From assembly GCF_028596025.1 (NCBI RefSeq), contig NZ_CP117167.1, forward strand, positions 186,001 to 250,000: DNA of 64,000 nucleotides, given 5' to 3'. The DNA comes from Mucilaginibacter jinjuensis (GTDB taxonomy: Bacteria > Bacteroidota > Bacteroidia > Sphingobacteriales > Sphingobacteriaceae). Positions 7,937 to 16,946 of this stretch are shown here, piece after piece; the first letter of the stretch is position 1; every line of letters starts with the position of its first letter. The position numbers and the translations under genes were made by a program. The notes under the pieces are model-generated. The model did not search any database. It was not told where the DNA came from and saw nothing but the letters and a program-made list of their open reading frames with translations.

Positions 7937-9913
7937 ATGAAAGCGAAATTATTATTTGTTGCTTCACTGCTTGTAAGTACCGGTGTCTGGGCACAAAAAA
8001 ACTACCAATTACAATCACCGGATGGTAGGCTGACGGCAACTATTAACGTTGGTAAAACTATTACCTGGGCTGTTAAGGATGGTTATACAGATGTGATCAC
8101 TCCTTCAACTATTGGTCTCGAATTAGCCGGTGGTGAGGTATTGGGCCAGAATGCTTCTGTAAAAAAGGCAGAAACTTCGCAGGCCGATGAGCTGATTAAA
8201 ACGCCTTTCTATAAAAAGGCGCATGTGAGCAACCATTATAACCAGATTAAGCTTTCAATGAAGGGCGATTACGCCGTGATATTCCGCGCTTATGATGATG
8301 GTATTGCTTACCGTTTTGTAAGCGAGCGCAAAGGCGAACTGACTATCAAAAATGAGCAGGCACAATTTAACTTCAAGAATGATGACGTTGCTTATTTGCC
8401 TTTTGTAAACGATTACCGTAATAAAGATAAGTTCACAACCTCATTCGAGGCACAGTATAGCAAAATGCCAATTTCGAAAATAGTTAAAGATAGCCTGGCA
8501 TTTTTACCCATATTGGTTGATTTGGGTAATCAACAAAAAGCTGCCATTTTGGAAGCCGATATTGAAAACTATCCGGGCATGTATCTTTCGGCAGGCGACA
8601 AAGCCAGTAACGGATTAAGCGGTGTGTTTGCACAATACCCAACCCAGGAAGGTAATGGCGGATACAAAAACATTAATTACGTAGTGAATGGCCGGGCCGA
8701 TTATATTGCTAAAGTTGCCGGTTCTACAGTCTTACCATGGCGCATTGTAATTATCAGCAATAGCGATAAAGAGCTGCTGGATAATGATATGATGCAGAAA
8801 ATTGCTTCGGCATCGCGTGTTACAGACATGAGTTGGATTAAACCCGGCAAAGTAGCCTGGGACTGGTGGAACAACTGGAACATAAGCCATGTTGATTTTA
8901 AAGCCGGAGTTAATAATGCCACCTACAAATATTATATCGATTTCGCCGCTGCCAATAAACTCGAATACATTATTATTGACGAAGGCTGGAGCGATGATGC
9001 CGACCTGACCAAGGTAAACCCTGCACTAAACCTGCAAGAGCTGGTTAATTACGGTAAACAAAAGAATGTAGGCATTATTTTATGGTCGAGCTGGTTTGCC
9101 ATTACCCGTGATCTGGAAGGAATATTAGGGCGTTACGAGCAGATGGGTATCAAAGGGTTCAAGATTGATTTTATTGATCGCGACGACCAGAAGATGACCA
9201 AATCACTTTATGAAATAGCCGATGCTTCTGCCAAACACCACATGCTGGTTGATTACCACGGCATGTACAAGCCATCGGGCATACAGCACACCTATCCAAA
9301 CATTGTAAATTTTGAAGGCGTAAAGGGATTGGAGAACGTAAAATGGGGCGTAAAAGACCATCCGGGGTACGATGTAAGTATCCCTTTTATCCGCATGCTG
9401 GCCGGGCCTATGGATTATACACCAGGTGCAATGCGCAATGCTAACCAGGCCAACTGGCGCCCTGTAAATGATAACCCGATGAGCCAGGGCACACGCTGCC
9501 ATCAACTGTCCATGTACACTATTTTTGAAGCCCCGTTGCAAATGCTGGCCGATAACCCAACCATTTATCAAAAAGAGCAGGAGTGCACTGATTTTATAGC
9601 TGCCGTGCCTACAACCTTTGATGAAACTTACGCCATTGACGGCAGCGTTGGTAATTACGTAGCTATTGCCCGCCGCAAAGGCACCACCTGGTTTGCCGGT
9701 GCTATGACCAGCTGGGATGCCCGCAATACAGCTATCGATCTTTCATTTCTGGGCGATGGAAAATACCGCGCCATTATATTCGAAGACGGCATAAACGCAG
9801 ACCGTGATGCTACGGATTATAAGAAAACCATTGTTACTGTTACCGCTAAAGATAAATTGAATATTAAAATGGCACCGGGTGGGGGTTGGAGTGCGAGGTT
9901 TGAGAAGATGTAA
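7937..9913 (+). CDS. Glycoside hydrolase family 97, probably a retaining enzyme
   Basis: 658 aa from the ATG at 7937, which opens a normal signal peptide (MKAKLLF...VWAQ); the frame is open upstream to 7886. The N-terminal beta-sandwich of GH97 (LQSPDGRLTATINVG) is followed by the barrel region with WDWWNNW and IIIDEGWS. Asp411 in KIDFID aligns in position with the Asp415 nucleophile of the retaining alpha-galactosidase branch, and HMLVDYHG / TYPNIVNFEG fits that branch better than SusB-type inverting alpha-glucosidases. It would release terminal alpha-linked sugars in the periplasm. The alpha-galactosidase specificity is inferred. Confidence 0.88.
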   Translation: MKAKLLFVASLLVSTGVWAQKNYQLQSPDGRLTATINVGKTITWAVKDGYTDVITPSTIGLELAGGEVLGQNASVKKAETSQADELIKTPFYKKAHVSNHYNQIKLSMKGDYAVIFRAYDDGIAYRFVSERKGELTIKNEQAQFNFKNDDVAYLPFVNDYRNKDKFTTSFEAQYSKMPISKIVKDSLAFLPILVDLGNQQKAAILEADIENYPGMYLSAGDKASNGLSGVFAQYPTQEGNGGYKNINYVVNGRADYIAKVAGSTVLPWRIVIISNSDKELLDNDMMQKIASASRVTDMSWIKPGKVAWDWWNNWNISHVDFKAGVNNATYKYYIDFAAANKLEYIIIDEGWSDDADLTKVNPALNLQELVNYGKQKNVGIILWSSWFAITRDLEGILGRYEQMGIKGFKIDFIDRDDQKMTKSLYEIADASAKHHMLVDYHGMYKPSGIQHTYPNIVNFEGVKGLENVKWGVKDHPGYDVSIPFIRMLAGPMDYTPGAMRNANQANWRPVNDNPMSQGTRCHQLSMYTIFEAPLQMLADNPTIYQKEQECTDFIAAVPTTFDETYAIDGSVGNYVAIARRKGTTWFAGAMTSWDARNTAIDLSFLGDGKYRAIIFEDGINADRDATDYKKTIVTVTAKDKLNIKMAPGGGWSARFEKM

Positions 9914-9946
9914 GCAGGATTCCCGAATTAAAGAATTATCAGAATA

Positions 9947-9984
9947 ATAAGTAGAGGCACAATATTTTGTGTCTCTACTTATTT
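9947..9984. terminator. Terminator hairpin after GH97
   Basis: 14-bp stem (ATAAGTAGAGGCAC / GTGTCTCTACTTAT, one G-T wobble) with an 8-nt loop, 34 nt after the GH97 stop. The T-rich 3' side is weak, so it may act partly as an RNA-stabilising hairpin. Confidence 0.65.
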
Positions 9985-9991
9985 GCATTTA

Positions 9992-10160
9992 TTTGTCATG
10001 CAGGAGCGATAGCGAAGAGTCTCAATCTTCTGCTATATACAGTGCCGCTCAGAGGTAAGGATAGATCAGGAAGAAGTGAACAAGGTACCTTTCAGCATCA
10101 CTTCAACCCAGAACGTCATTGCGAGGAACGAAGCAATCCCCGACCGATGAGTACTGGTTT
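9992..10160. repeat. Two partial TGTCATT-type repeat ends in a gene-free stretch
   Basis: The gap 9914-10272 has no gene. After the terminator it holds TTGTCATGCAGGAGCGATAGCG (about 9993) and, in the same orientation, CGTCATTGCGAGGAACGAAGCAATCC (about 10114). Both are ends of the intergenic repeat family described in the findings. They are not arranged as a complete inverted repeat here. Confidence 0.5.
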
Positions 10161-10272
10161 TATAGCAGGAGCCATACGCTAACGCTTATGCAACAAATTA
10201 CACCGGTTTGAGGAAGTTTGATAAATCAAATTGATTTAATAAATTACAATAATTCAAACCGAAATTGTTACA

Positions 10273-11010
10273 ATGGAATATAAATCATCCATAAACCCGC
10301 TTCACTATAAATACATAATCACCATATTGGTATTAGCAATAATTGTACTGATGATTTTCTTCTTTACCAAGGATAAAACATTGGTCGATTATGTTTCTTT
10401 TGGGGCAACATTGTCATCATTAATATTAGCAATCTTAGCCATAATACAAGGCTTCGTTTCAAATAACTCTCTGTCAGATACTATCTCAGATCTAAAAAGA
10501 TCAAGTATTCAGATAGAAAATAATTCCACTGATTTAACTACTTTGATGGCAGAGTTTGATAAGAAATTTAAAGAAGTGCCAGATCAACTTAAAACAATAA
10601 GTATGAAATATGACGAATTTTTAGCTCTTATCACGCCAAATACTCAGCCGCCTGGAACCCCGTTAAACTTTAGTTTGGAAAGTGTAACATCTATTGTTAA
10701 TAATAATTCACCTATTGGGAATTTAGCGTTATATGCCGCATATTTAAGTGCTACAAAAGATAAAGCATTTGATTTTAGTAAACTGATTTCTGATGACGAT
10801 GAATATAAATATTATATTATTGGCAATCTTGTGGCTTATAAGTCAATAGGTCTATTTAAAATTAAATCAGAAGGCTATATGATCACAATTTCTGATGTTA
10901 AGCCAGAAATGAATGTTATAATTGACAAAGTGGAAACATTAAAAACCCAAAACCCAAAAGGATTTGATTACAAAGAGATAAAGGATCGTATCGATAATAT
11001 GTTTAATTAA
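10273..11010 (+). CDS. AT-rich two-TM protein of unknown function
   Basis: 245 aa. Two transmembrane helices (about 14-33 and 41-62) are followed by a cytoplasmic or periplasmic helical region (about 70-115) likely to form a coiled coil, then an unrecognised C-terminal domain. The nucleotide composition is clearly more AT-rich than the neighbouring carbohydrate genes, which suggests recent acquisition. It has no operon partner and is flanked by repeat fragments. The overall form (TM pair plus coiled coil plus small domain) is common in defence or stress accessory proteins, but nothing specific supports that. Confidence 0.6.
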   Translation: MEYKSSINPLHYKYIITILVLAIIVLMIFFFTKDKTLVDYVSFGATLSSLILAILAIIQGFVSNNSLSDTISDLKRSSIQIENNSTDLTTLMAEFDKKFKEVPDQLKTISMKYDEFLALITPNTQPPGTPLNFSLESVTSIVNNNSPIGNLALYAAYLSATKDKAFDFSKLISDDDEYKYYIIGNLVAYKSIGLFKIKSEGYMITISDVKPEMNVIIDKVETLKTQNPKGFDYKEIKDRIDNMFN

Positions 11011-11051
11011 TTCACACTGCTGGCGCGAGCTTGTAACTCGTGCCTTTTCTG

Positions 11052-11897
11052 TTACTTCCCCTTCCACCAATTTTTTATCTTCTTAAAAATATCGTCTTTA
11101 CGGGGTTTGGGCTGGCCATCGTGGGTTAGTTGTTCATCATAATGATGCTGTAACTCGAGGGTGTACTGATTATAATTAGGCTCATGTTTCAAGGCATCAA
11201 TATAGGGCAATACACGCGGGTTGAGGGCGCTGTTTTGCGATACGGTGTCATAGCCACTTCGTTTTGATGCATCGGGATTGGGGTTGATTGCAGGGTTGCC
11301 GTTTTCGGCAAAGTAATCAACCTGGTAAATTTGAGGGTTCAGCTGTTTGATGCGTTTGGTGCCTTTGCGCTCGTTTCGCCAGGGGTGTTCGTTTGGTGGG
11401 AGTTGTGCCAGTAGAAACTCGCGGTCCCAAACCGTAACCTGGTGCGACATCAGGTAACCCGAAGCTGCATTATCCAGTTCTGCTATCGTAAAGCCTTGTA
11501 CCTCGTAGCCCGTTGGCTTGGTTTTGTATACTTCGGCGCTGGTTAGCTTTACCTGTTTCCAATTATGGGTTTCAATCAGGGCAAATAGTTCGGTAAAGAA
11601 GGCAGCGTCTACAGGTTTGTTGAGCCACATATCCTCCTGAAAATAAATTACATATTTCTCTTTCACATCATGTTTCAGCAAATGGGCCAACCTGTCCGAC
11701 CATTGCCCCGAGCCCGAGCGGATGTTCGTAAATCCATCAATCTCAACCTCCAGATTTTCGGTTGCGAAGTAGTAATTGCAGGGGATCTTAAAATCCCAAT
11801 ACTTATTAAAAAACGCCGAAAAGCCGGTGTATAAAAACTGGTACCTGTCGCAGGTGTGCACAAGCAGGGCAAAGTTGGTATGATTTTTTGTGGTCAT
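11052..11897 (-). CDS. Putative glycosyltransferase-like protein
   Basis: 281 aa from the ATG at 11897; the frame opens upstream at a TTG (11924), which is less likely. The start FALLVHTCDRYQFLYTGF resembles the first strand and nucleotide-binding loop of GT-A glycosyltransferases. YVIYFQEDMWLNKPVD contains an acidic ED like the DxD-type metal site. The C-terminus is Lys-rich and ends in KNWWKGK. No close family is recognised with certainty; the GT assignment is an inference. It is divergent from the TPK-like gene, with 60 bp between the two starts. Confidence 0.45.
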   Translation of the reverse strand: MTTKNHTNFALLVHTCDRYQFLYTGFSAFFNKYWDFKIPCNYYFATENLEVEIDGFTNIRSGSGQWSDRLAHLLKHDVKEKYVIYFQEDMWLNKPVDAAFFTELFALIETHNWKQVKLTSAEVYKTKPTGYEVQGFTIAELDNAASGYLMSHQVTVWDREFLLAQLPPNEHPWRNERKGTKRIKQLNPQIYQVDYFAENGNPAINPNPDASKRSGYDTVSQNSALNPRVLPYIDALKHEPNYNQYTLELQHHYDEQLTHDGQPKPRKDDIFKKIKNWWKGK

Positions 11898-11957
11898 GTA
11901 TGAAACAGGTATGCAAAAATACAATTAGCTTTATCAATTTAACGGTTAAAAATATAC

Positions 11958-12527
11958 ATGTCATCGCACCACATCGTTCGTGAAAAGCAGGAGCCTGCGC
12001 TGCTGGTTTTAAATTTGTCTGATTTTTCTTTCGAACTCCTCGGCCAGTTGCTGGAATGGAGCCCCACACTAATTGCCATTCCCCAAACTGCCATCCAACT
12101 CCACGAAAACCAGATCAAGGTAGACTGGCTCATCGCCAACGAACCGATCACAGAACTACAATCAGATGTAAAACTAATTCCGGTAGAAGACGAAAAGTAT
12201 CTTCAAACAGCATTGTTTCAGCTCATAGATCAGGGTTATCGCGCAGTAAACGTCATCACAAATAATTTTAATGCCGACACCTACCTGCCCTACGCCAGCC
12301 AGATAGATCTGGTAATTTATCAGGACGAAGAGAAGATCTACCCCATTAAATCCGGCTTCAGTAAATGGAAACCGGCGGGCGATATAATCAGGTTTGTAAC
12401 ACAATCAGATGGATTAAATCAAACCGGATTAAAGGCGTTAAATGATGGTAGTTTTGAGACTATGGCCGACGGTTTTTTTACTATTCAGTTTAACCAGCCT
12501 TATGTGTTTATTGCCGAGAGGGTGTAA
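11958..12527 (+). CDS. Thiamine pyrophosphokinase-like protein, catalytic motif apparently degraded
   Basis: 189 aa. The N-terminus (MSSHHIVREKQEPALLVLN, then LLGQLLEWSPTLIAI) matches my recollection of Bacteroidota proteins labelled thiamine pyrophosphokinase, and the length is normal. The C-terminal part (FETMADGFFTIQFNQPYVFIAER) fits the thiamine-binding beta domain. The metal/ATP-binding Asp-rich motif expected after IKVD (GDxD) reads WLIANEP here, so catalytic activity is doubtful. It may be a divergent or regulatory homologue. Family assignment is moderate, by eye only. Confidence 0.45.
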   Translation: MSSHHIVREKQEPALLVLNLSDFSFELLGQLLEWSPTLIAIPQTAIQLHENQIKVDWLIANEPITELQSDVKLIPVEDEKYLQTALFQLIDQGYRAVNVITNNFNADTYLPYASQIDLVIYQDEEKIYPIKSGFSKWKPAGDIIRFVTQSDGLNQTGLKALNDGSFETMADGFFTIQFNQPYVFIAERV

Positions 12528-12716
12528 ATAAGCATTGTTTAAGAGTGTGTTAAGATCGATATAAATAAAATCTATAGATTTTAGATAAGCTATATTGATT
12601 TTAAATTTCAAGCAAATTTGATCTGTTGTAGAGGTGTTTTGTTAACATTGAAGTTCTTTGTTACGGCATGACGAAACGAGTTTGACATCCCATATGCCAA
12701 GCTCTACGATCTTATT

Positions 12717-12827
12717 CCCCTCTCGAGAGGGGTTAGGGGTGTGTTATTCTACATGATGAGCCTAATCTACAAATCGCATAACACACCCCTGCCATCGCAC
12801 ATCCTTCCGCGCCCCTCTCAAGAGGGG
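12717..12827. repeat. CCCCTCTC inverted-repeat element
   Basis: The gene-free stretch 12528-12939 holds an element with outer CCCCTCTCGAGAGGGG (left) and CCCCTCTCAAGAGGGG (right). Inside these is an exact 13-bp inverted repeat AGGGGTGTGTTAT (12735-12747) / ATAACACACCCCT (12778-12790). It has no coding capacity and looks like a small non-autonomous mobile or structural repeat. The rest of the gap is AT-rich with nothing recognised. Confidence 0.65.
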
Positions 12828-12939
12828 AAATCGAAACCTCACTTTTCAATCCCCCATAGCCCACAGTTGTGTACTAAATACAATCATTTACATATATATA
12901 GTTACAAGCCTGTATATTAGGCCTACCAATTAGCCAATT

Positions 12940-13803
12940 ATGTTTCCTAATAAAATTATAAGCCTGTTTTTGCTGGGCGTTTGCCTGCTGTCGTGCTCAA
13001 GTAAAAGTAGTTCGCCGGGGCCGAGTGGTGGCACTGGTACTGGCGGTAGTATAACAGTGTCTGATAAAACCTATACGTTCGATACCACACCCACCTGGTC
13101 GGAAGAATTCAATACAGGTACTATGCCCGATACCAGCCGTTGGGGCTACGATATTGGCGGCGGTGGCTGGGGTAACCACGAGCTGGAGTATTATACCAAT
13201 GGAAACAACGTGAGCATAGCCAACGGTAATTTGGTTATTACCACACGGAAGGAAAACGTAGCTGGCAGCAGCTATTCATCAGCACGCTTATTCTCAAAAG
13301 GTACCGGCAATTTTACTTATGGGCGTATCGAAATAAGGGCGAAGATCCCCGGAGGGAAAGGTACCTGGCCTGCTATATGGATGTTGCCTACAGATTATGC
13401 TTACGGCGCATGGCCGGCCTCGGGCGAAATGGATATTATGGAGCACGTAGGTTATGACCCTTATAATATTTATGTAACCATGCATACAGGGGCTTATAAC
13501 CATATCCTCAACACCCAAAAAGGTGTGACCGTTGGCGTACCCACTGCTTTAAGCGATTATCATACTTACCGGATAGACTGGACCCCCGCTTCGGTTACGG
13601 CATTTATAGATGATGCACAGGTGATGGTATTTAAAAACGAAGGCACGGGTTATATGGCATGGCCTTTCGATAAGCGTTTTCACCTGATGCTGAACACCGC
13701 AGTAGGTGGCGACTGGGGCGGCGCACAGGGTGTGGATGATACTTCTTTCCCCTGCAGCATGCTGATCGACTACATTCGGGTGTATAAAGTAACTAACCTT
13801 TAA
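12940..13803 (+). CDS. GH16 endo-beta-glucanase (laminarinase-like) lipoprotein
   Basis: 287 aa. A lipoprotein signal (LLGVCLLSC, lipidated Cys about residue 20) is followed by a Ser/Gly-rich linker and a GH16 domain. The active-site motif ExDxxE is E163-D165-E168 in SGEMDIMEHVG, with the nucleophile and acid/base in the normal places. WSEEFN and YTNGNNVSI are typical of family-16 beta-1,3-glucanases. It is likely anchored to a membrane and cleaves beta-1,3-linked glucans. Specificity (laminarin or mixed-linkage glucan) is inferred. TATATTAG (12913-12920) upstream may be its -7 box. Confidence 0.88.
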   Translation: MFPNKIISLFLLGVCLLSCSSKSSSPGPSGGTGTGGSITVSDKTYTFDTTPTWSEEFNTGTMPDTSRWGYDIGGGGWGNHELEYYTNGNNVSIANGNLVITTRKENVAGSSYSSARLFSKGTGNFTYGRIEIRAKIPGGKGTWPAIWMLPTDYAYGAWPASGEMDIMEHVGYDPYNIYVTMHTGAYNHILNTQKGVTVGVPTALSDYHTYRIDWTPASVTAFIDDAQVMVFKNEGTGYMAWPFDKRFHLMLNTAVGGDWGGAQGVDDTSFPCSMLIDYIRVYKVTNL

Positions 13804-13916
13804 TGTCATTTTAGTGTAGCCTTAATAAAAAAGTAAAACTGAATTAAACTTTTTTAGCTGCGAGCGGTCATACTTATACCAACAGCGATAAAGCGCTGAG
13901 AATTGAAGGTTAAATT

Positions 13917-14996
13917 ATGAAACGCATATATCAATTATTCTCATTTACAGTTGTAGCAGGTTTACTTAGCCTGTTTGTAGCAACAAATGCCGATGCACAA
14001 CGTGGCGGCGGCGGACATGGTGGAGGTGGCGGTGGTTCTCACGGCGGCGGTGGAGGCGGAGGCTTCCATGGCGGCGGTGGCGGCGGCGGTTTCCACGGTG
14101 GTGGTGGTTTTCAGGGTGGCGGTGGCCATGCTGCACCAGCTCCCTCACGTGGTGGCAACTTTGCTCCACGCGGCAATTTTAACGGTGGCGGTGGTCGCCC
14201 GGTAGTATCAGGTGGTCATTACGGTTATAATCGTGGTGGTTATGTAGGCGGCGGGCGTGTAGGTTATGCTGGTCGCCCGGGTTACGCTCCAGGCCGTGGA
14301 GGTTATTACAGACCAGGGGGATACTATCATGGTGGCGTAGGTTACCGTGGCGGTTATTACTATCATGGCCCTTTCAGAGGCGGGTACTATAACTATGGTG
14401 GCTTTTACGGCCGTTATTATGCCCCTCGTATAGGTTTCAGCATTGGCGTATTACCTTATGGGTACTATCCGTTCTACTTCGGCCCAGATCAGTTCTTTTA
14501 TAGCGGTGGTTACTACTATCAATATAATGATAACCAATACACCGTGGTTGAACCACCGGTAGGTGCCGAAATTACCCAGCTGCCATCAAATGCAAAATCA
14601 ATTGTAATAGATGGCCAGCAATACTACGAGGCTAACGGTGTGTATTACCTGCCAATTACCCGTGATGACGGCTCACAAGCATACCAGATTGCCGGTAAAG
14701 ATGGCCAGTTAACCACAGGTGCAGGCGATTATCAGGATGATCCAAACAATCAGCCGGATGCGAACCAAAACCAGGGTTATGCACCACAACAGCAACAACA
14801 AGTACAACCGCAACAGGGCAGCAATTTGCCGCAACCGGGTGATGTTGTACAGGCTTTACCTCCAAATTGCAGAAAGGTAAAAATTGATAACGAGGTGTAT
14901 TATGTAGATCCTGCTAATGTATACTATCATCAGGAACGCGATCAGTACGGCCAAAAAGTTTACCGTGTAACCGACGTGAGCAACGGTACCAACTAA
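13917..14996 (+). CDS. Gly-rich secreted protein with DUF6515-like C-terminus
   Basis: 359 aa. A signal peptide (1-27, ending ADAQ) is followed by a low-complexity Gly/His/Phe region (about 29-95) and Gly/Tyr-rich repeats (about 95-180). A Pro/Gln-rich linker (about 280-305) separates two copies of a small motif: AEITQLPSNAKSIVIDGQQYY and then VQALPPNCRKVKIDNEVYY. That duplicated segment resembles DUF6515 proteins of Bacteroidota. It is probably a cell-surface or periplasmic structural protein. A strong terminator follows. Antisense ORFs across the Gly-rich part are composition artefacts. Confidence 0.7.
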   Translation: MKRIYQLFSFTVVAGLLSLFVATNADAQRGGGGHGGGGGGSHGGGGGGGFHGGGGGGGFHGGGGFQGGGGHAAPAPSRGGNFAPRGNFNGGGGRPVVSGGHYGYNRGGYVGGGRVGYAGRPGYAPGRGGYYRPGGYYHGGVGYRGGYYYHGPFRGGYYNYGGFYGRYYAPRIGFSIGVLPYGYYPFYFGPDQFFYSGGYYYQYNDNQYTVVEPPVGAEITQLPSNAKSIVIDGQQYYEANGVYYLPITRDDGSQAYQIAGKDGQLTTGAGDYQDDPNNQPDANQNQGYAPQQQQQVQPQQGSNLPQPGDVVQALPPNCRKVKIDNEVYYVDPANVYYHQERDQYGQKVYRVTDVSNGTN

Positions 14997-15031
14997 TAAT
15001 AAATTTTATATTCTATATAGTGTTTTGACGA

Positions 15032-15068
15032 GAGGGATGAGGGCTTAAGGCTTTCATCCCTTTTTTTG
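15032..15068 (+). terminator. Rho-independent terminator
   Basis: AGGGATGA pairs with TCATCCCT around a loop that itself can pair (GGGCTTAAGGCTT), followed by seven T. It lies 36 nt after the Gly-rich gene. Confidence 0.85.
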
Positions 15069-15190
15069 TTTGGGGTGATTGTGTAATGTTTATTTAAGTA
15101 TTTTCCTTTTAAAGCTTATAGTACTCACATGTTTGATCTAACCAATTTCTACCCCTTATCAATGTTAGAAGTGATAGCACTGTCATCGCA

Positions 15191-15209
15191 TTCCCCTAAT
15201 TTAGGGGAA
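15191..15209. repeat. 19-bp perfect palindrome
   Basis: TTCCCCTAATTTAGGGGAA in the gap between the Gly-rich gene and the CE2-type esterase. The rest of 15069-15382 is AT-rich with no gene. The word is reminiscent of the CCCCTCTC element near 12.7 kb and may be a remnant of a related repeat or an operator. Confidence 0.4.
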
Positions 15210-15382
15210 AACTACTGTGTGTGCAATTTGCAACAGCGCTAATAAAGGGTATATTGAAGTGGATCATAAAAGATGGAAGGTTATTTTGAGCTTTATCCTG
15301 ATAGTATTTCTGTAAAATATTAGCCAAATTTTTCATTGTAACGATTCCTGCTTAAATCATAAATATATTTAAGGGATCAATT

Positions 15383-16465
15383 ATGAAAGCCATGAAATAC
15401 TACATCTGCCTGTTGCTATCTATCGTTACCTGTTTCGCGCAAGCCAAAAATAAACCACAAGCAGGACTAACCATATTTAAAGCCAACGATCCTAAAATAC
15501 AATACACGGGCAGGATTGATTTTACTAATCCGCTTAAACCTCGTTTCTGGTCACCGGCAGTATACATTCAGGCTAAATTTAAGGGTACTTCATGCGCCAT
15601 TATGCTGAATGATGAAGTGCTTTATGGTAATAGCCATAACTATGTGGAAGTAGCTATAGATAATCAGCAACCGGTTCGCCTGCAAACTACCGGTAAAACC
15701 AATGTAATTGAAGTAGCCAAAAACCTGCCGAACGGTGTACATACCATCACCATTTGTAAAGACACAGAATCGGGCATTGGGTATCTGGAGTTTACCGGCA
15801 TTAAATGCGCCCAATTGCTGCCTATGCCAGCTAAACCAATACGTAAAATTGAATACATTGGCGATTCAATCACCTGCGGAAGTAGTTTGGATATGACGGG
15901 GATTCAGTGCGGTGGGGGTAAATGGTATGATCAGCATAATGCCTATATGAGTTACGGACCTTTAACCTCAAGGGCTTTGAATGCGCAATACGTACTGAGT
16001 TCGGTATCGGGTATTGGCCTGATCCACAGTTGCTGCGATATGAAAATTGTGATGCCGCAGGTTTTCGACAAAGTGAATATGCGGACTGACTCGATTAAAT
16101 GGAATTTCAATAAATACCAGCCCGATGTAGTTACAGTTTGCCTTGGCCAGAACGATGGTGTGCAGGATTCGACTGCTTTTTGCAGCGCCTATGTAAAGTT
16201 TCTGGGCGATATCCGCAATCATTATCCTAAAGCAGATATCGTTTGTTTAACAAGCCCCATGGGCGATTCGACCCTTACGCCTGTATTGAAGAAATATATT
16301 ACAGCTATAAATAATCATGTAAACCAAACCGGTGATCAAAAAGTAACGCATTATTTCTACAGCAAAAGATACTTCCATGGCTGCGGTACCCACCCTGATA
16401 TGGCCGAGCATAAAGAAATGGCTGATGAGCTGACCGCCTACTTAAAACAGCTTAAAAAGTGGTAA
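15383..16465 (+). CDS. CE2-type SGNH esterase (acetylxylan esterase-like)
   Basis: 360 aa. A signal peptide (1-21, ending AQAK) and an N-terminal beta-sandwich domain (about 30-140, YTGRIDF...YLEFTGI) precede an SGNH hydrolase domain. Ser162 (IEYIGDSITCG) is the nucleophile; block III is CLGQNDG; His337 (THPDMAEH) completes the site. This two-domain layout is that of carbohydrate esterase family 2, which deacetylates xylan or mannan. Export suggests periplasmic action together with the nearby GH97 and GH16 enzymes, though they are not in one operon. Confidence 0.82.
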   Translation: MKAMKYYICLLLSIVTCFAQAKNKPQAGLTIFKANDPKIQYTGRIDFTNPLKPRFWSPAVYIQAKFKGTSCAIMLNDEVLYGNSHNYVEVAIDNQQPVRLQTTGKTNVIEVAKNLPNGVHTITICKDTESGIGYLEFTGIKCAQLLPMPAKPIRKIEYIGDSITCGSSLDMTGIQCGGGKWYDQHNAYMSYGPLTSRALNAQYVLSSVSGIGLIHSCCDMKIVMPQVFDKVNMRTDSIKWNFNKYQPDVVTVCLGQNDGVQDSTAFCSAYVKFLGDIRNHYPKADIVCLTSPMGDSTLTPVLKKYITAINNHVNQTGDQKVTHYFYSKRYFHGCGTHPDMAEHKEMADELTAYLKQLKKW

Positions 16466-16528
16466 TTAACTCATTGTTAAAACATAGTGTTGGGTTGATG
16501 CTTATATCATATATAAAACATCAACACT

Positions 16529-16879
16529 ATGGAACAACATCATAACCACCAGGCGCTTATCCAAAAATTACTGGATTGTGTATTAGCTTGCGAACATTGC
16601 GCCACCGCCTGCCTTGCCGAAGGAGACGAAGTAAAATACATGGTCAACTGCATTACGCTCGACCGTGACTGTGCCGACATTTGCAATATTGGCGCACGCT
16701 TGCTACAGCGCGATTCCATTATCGCACACCAATACCTTGTTTTGTGCGAAGAGATTTGCCGCCTTTGTGCAGCCGAATGCAGCAAACACTATATGGAGCA
16801 TTGCCAGCAATGTGCTAAAGTATGCCGCGAATGTGCCGAAGCTTGCCATGCACATCATACAGCCATTACACAAGAATAA
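16529..16879 (+). CDS. Cys-rich four-helix-bundle copper-binding protein (DUF326/Csp-like)
   Basis: 116 aa with 16 cysteines, mostly as CxxxC or CxxC pairs along helices (CVLACEHC, CADIC, CEEICRLCAAEC, CQQCAKVCRECAEAC). This is the pattern of the DUF326/copper-storage family, in which the bundle core binds many Cu(I) ions through thiolates. No signal peptide is present, so it would be a cytosolic Csp3-like buffer. His-rich ends (EQHHNHQ) add possible metal ligands. The flavodoxin-like reductase follows after a terminator. Confidence 0.85.
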   Translation: MEQHHNHQALIQKLLDCVLACEHCATACLAEGDEVKYMVNCITLDRDCADICNIGARLLQRDSIIAHQYLVLCEEICRLCAAECSKHYMEHCQQCAKVCRECAEACHAHHTAITQE

Positions 16880-16902
16880 TCTTAATCCCTTTTACTTATT
16901 GC

Positions 16903-16935
16903 AGACCGGACGAATAAAATCTACCGGTCTTTTTA
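16903..16935 (+). terminator. Terminator between the copper protein and the flavodoxin-like gene
   Basis: AGACCGG / CCGGTCT 7-bp stem with a 14-nt loop, followed by TTTT. It ends about 12 nt before the next start codon, leaving almost no room for a separate promoter. Confidence 0.65.
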
Positions 16936-16946
16936 TTGAGCCCTTT

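Noticed and set aside
13966..14205. ORFs on both strands across the Gly-rich region
   Set aside because: They are products of GGT/GGC-rich low complexity in the secreted Gly-rich protein gene.
16665..16946. N-terminal extension of the flavodoxin-like protein into the copper-protein gene
   Set aside because: The extra 94 codons are an out-of-frame reading of the Cys-rich gene; the family starts at MKAIIFNCT.
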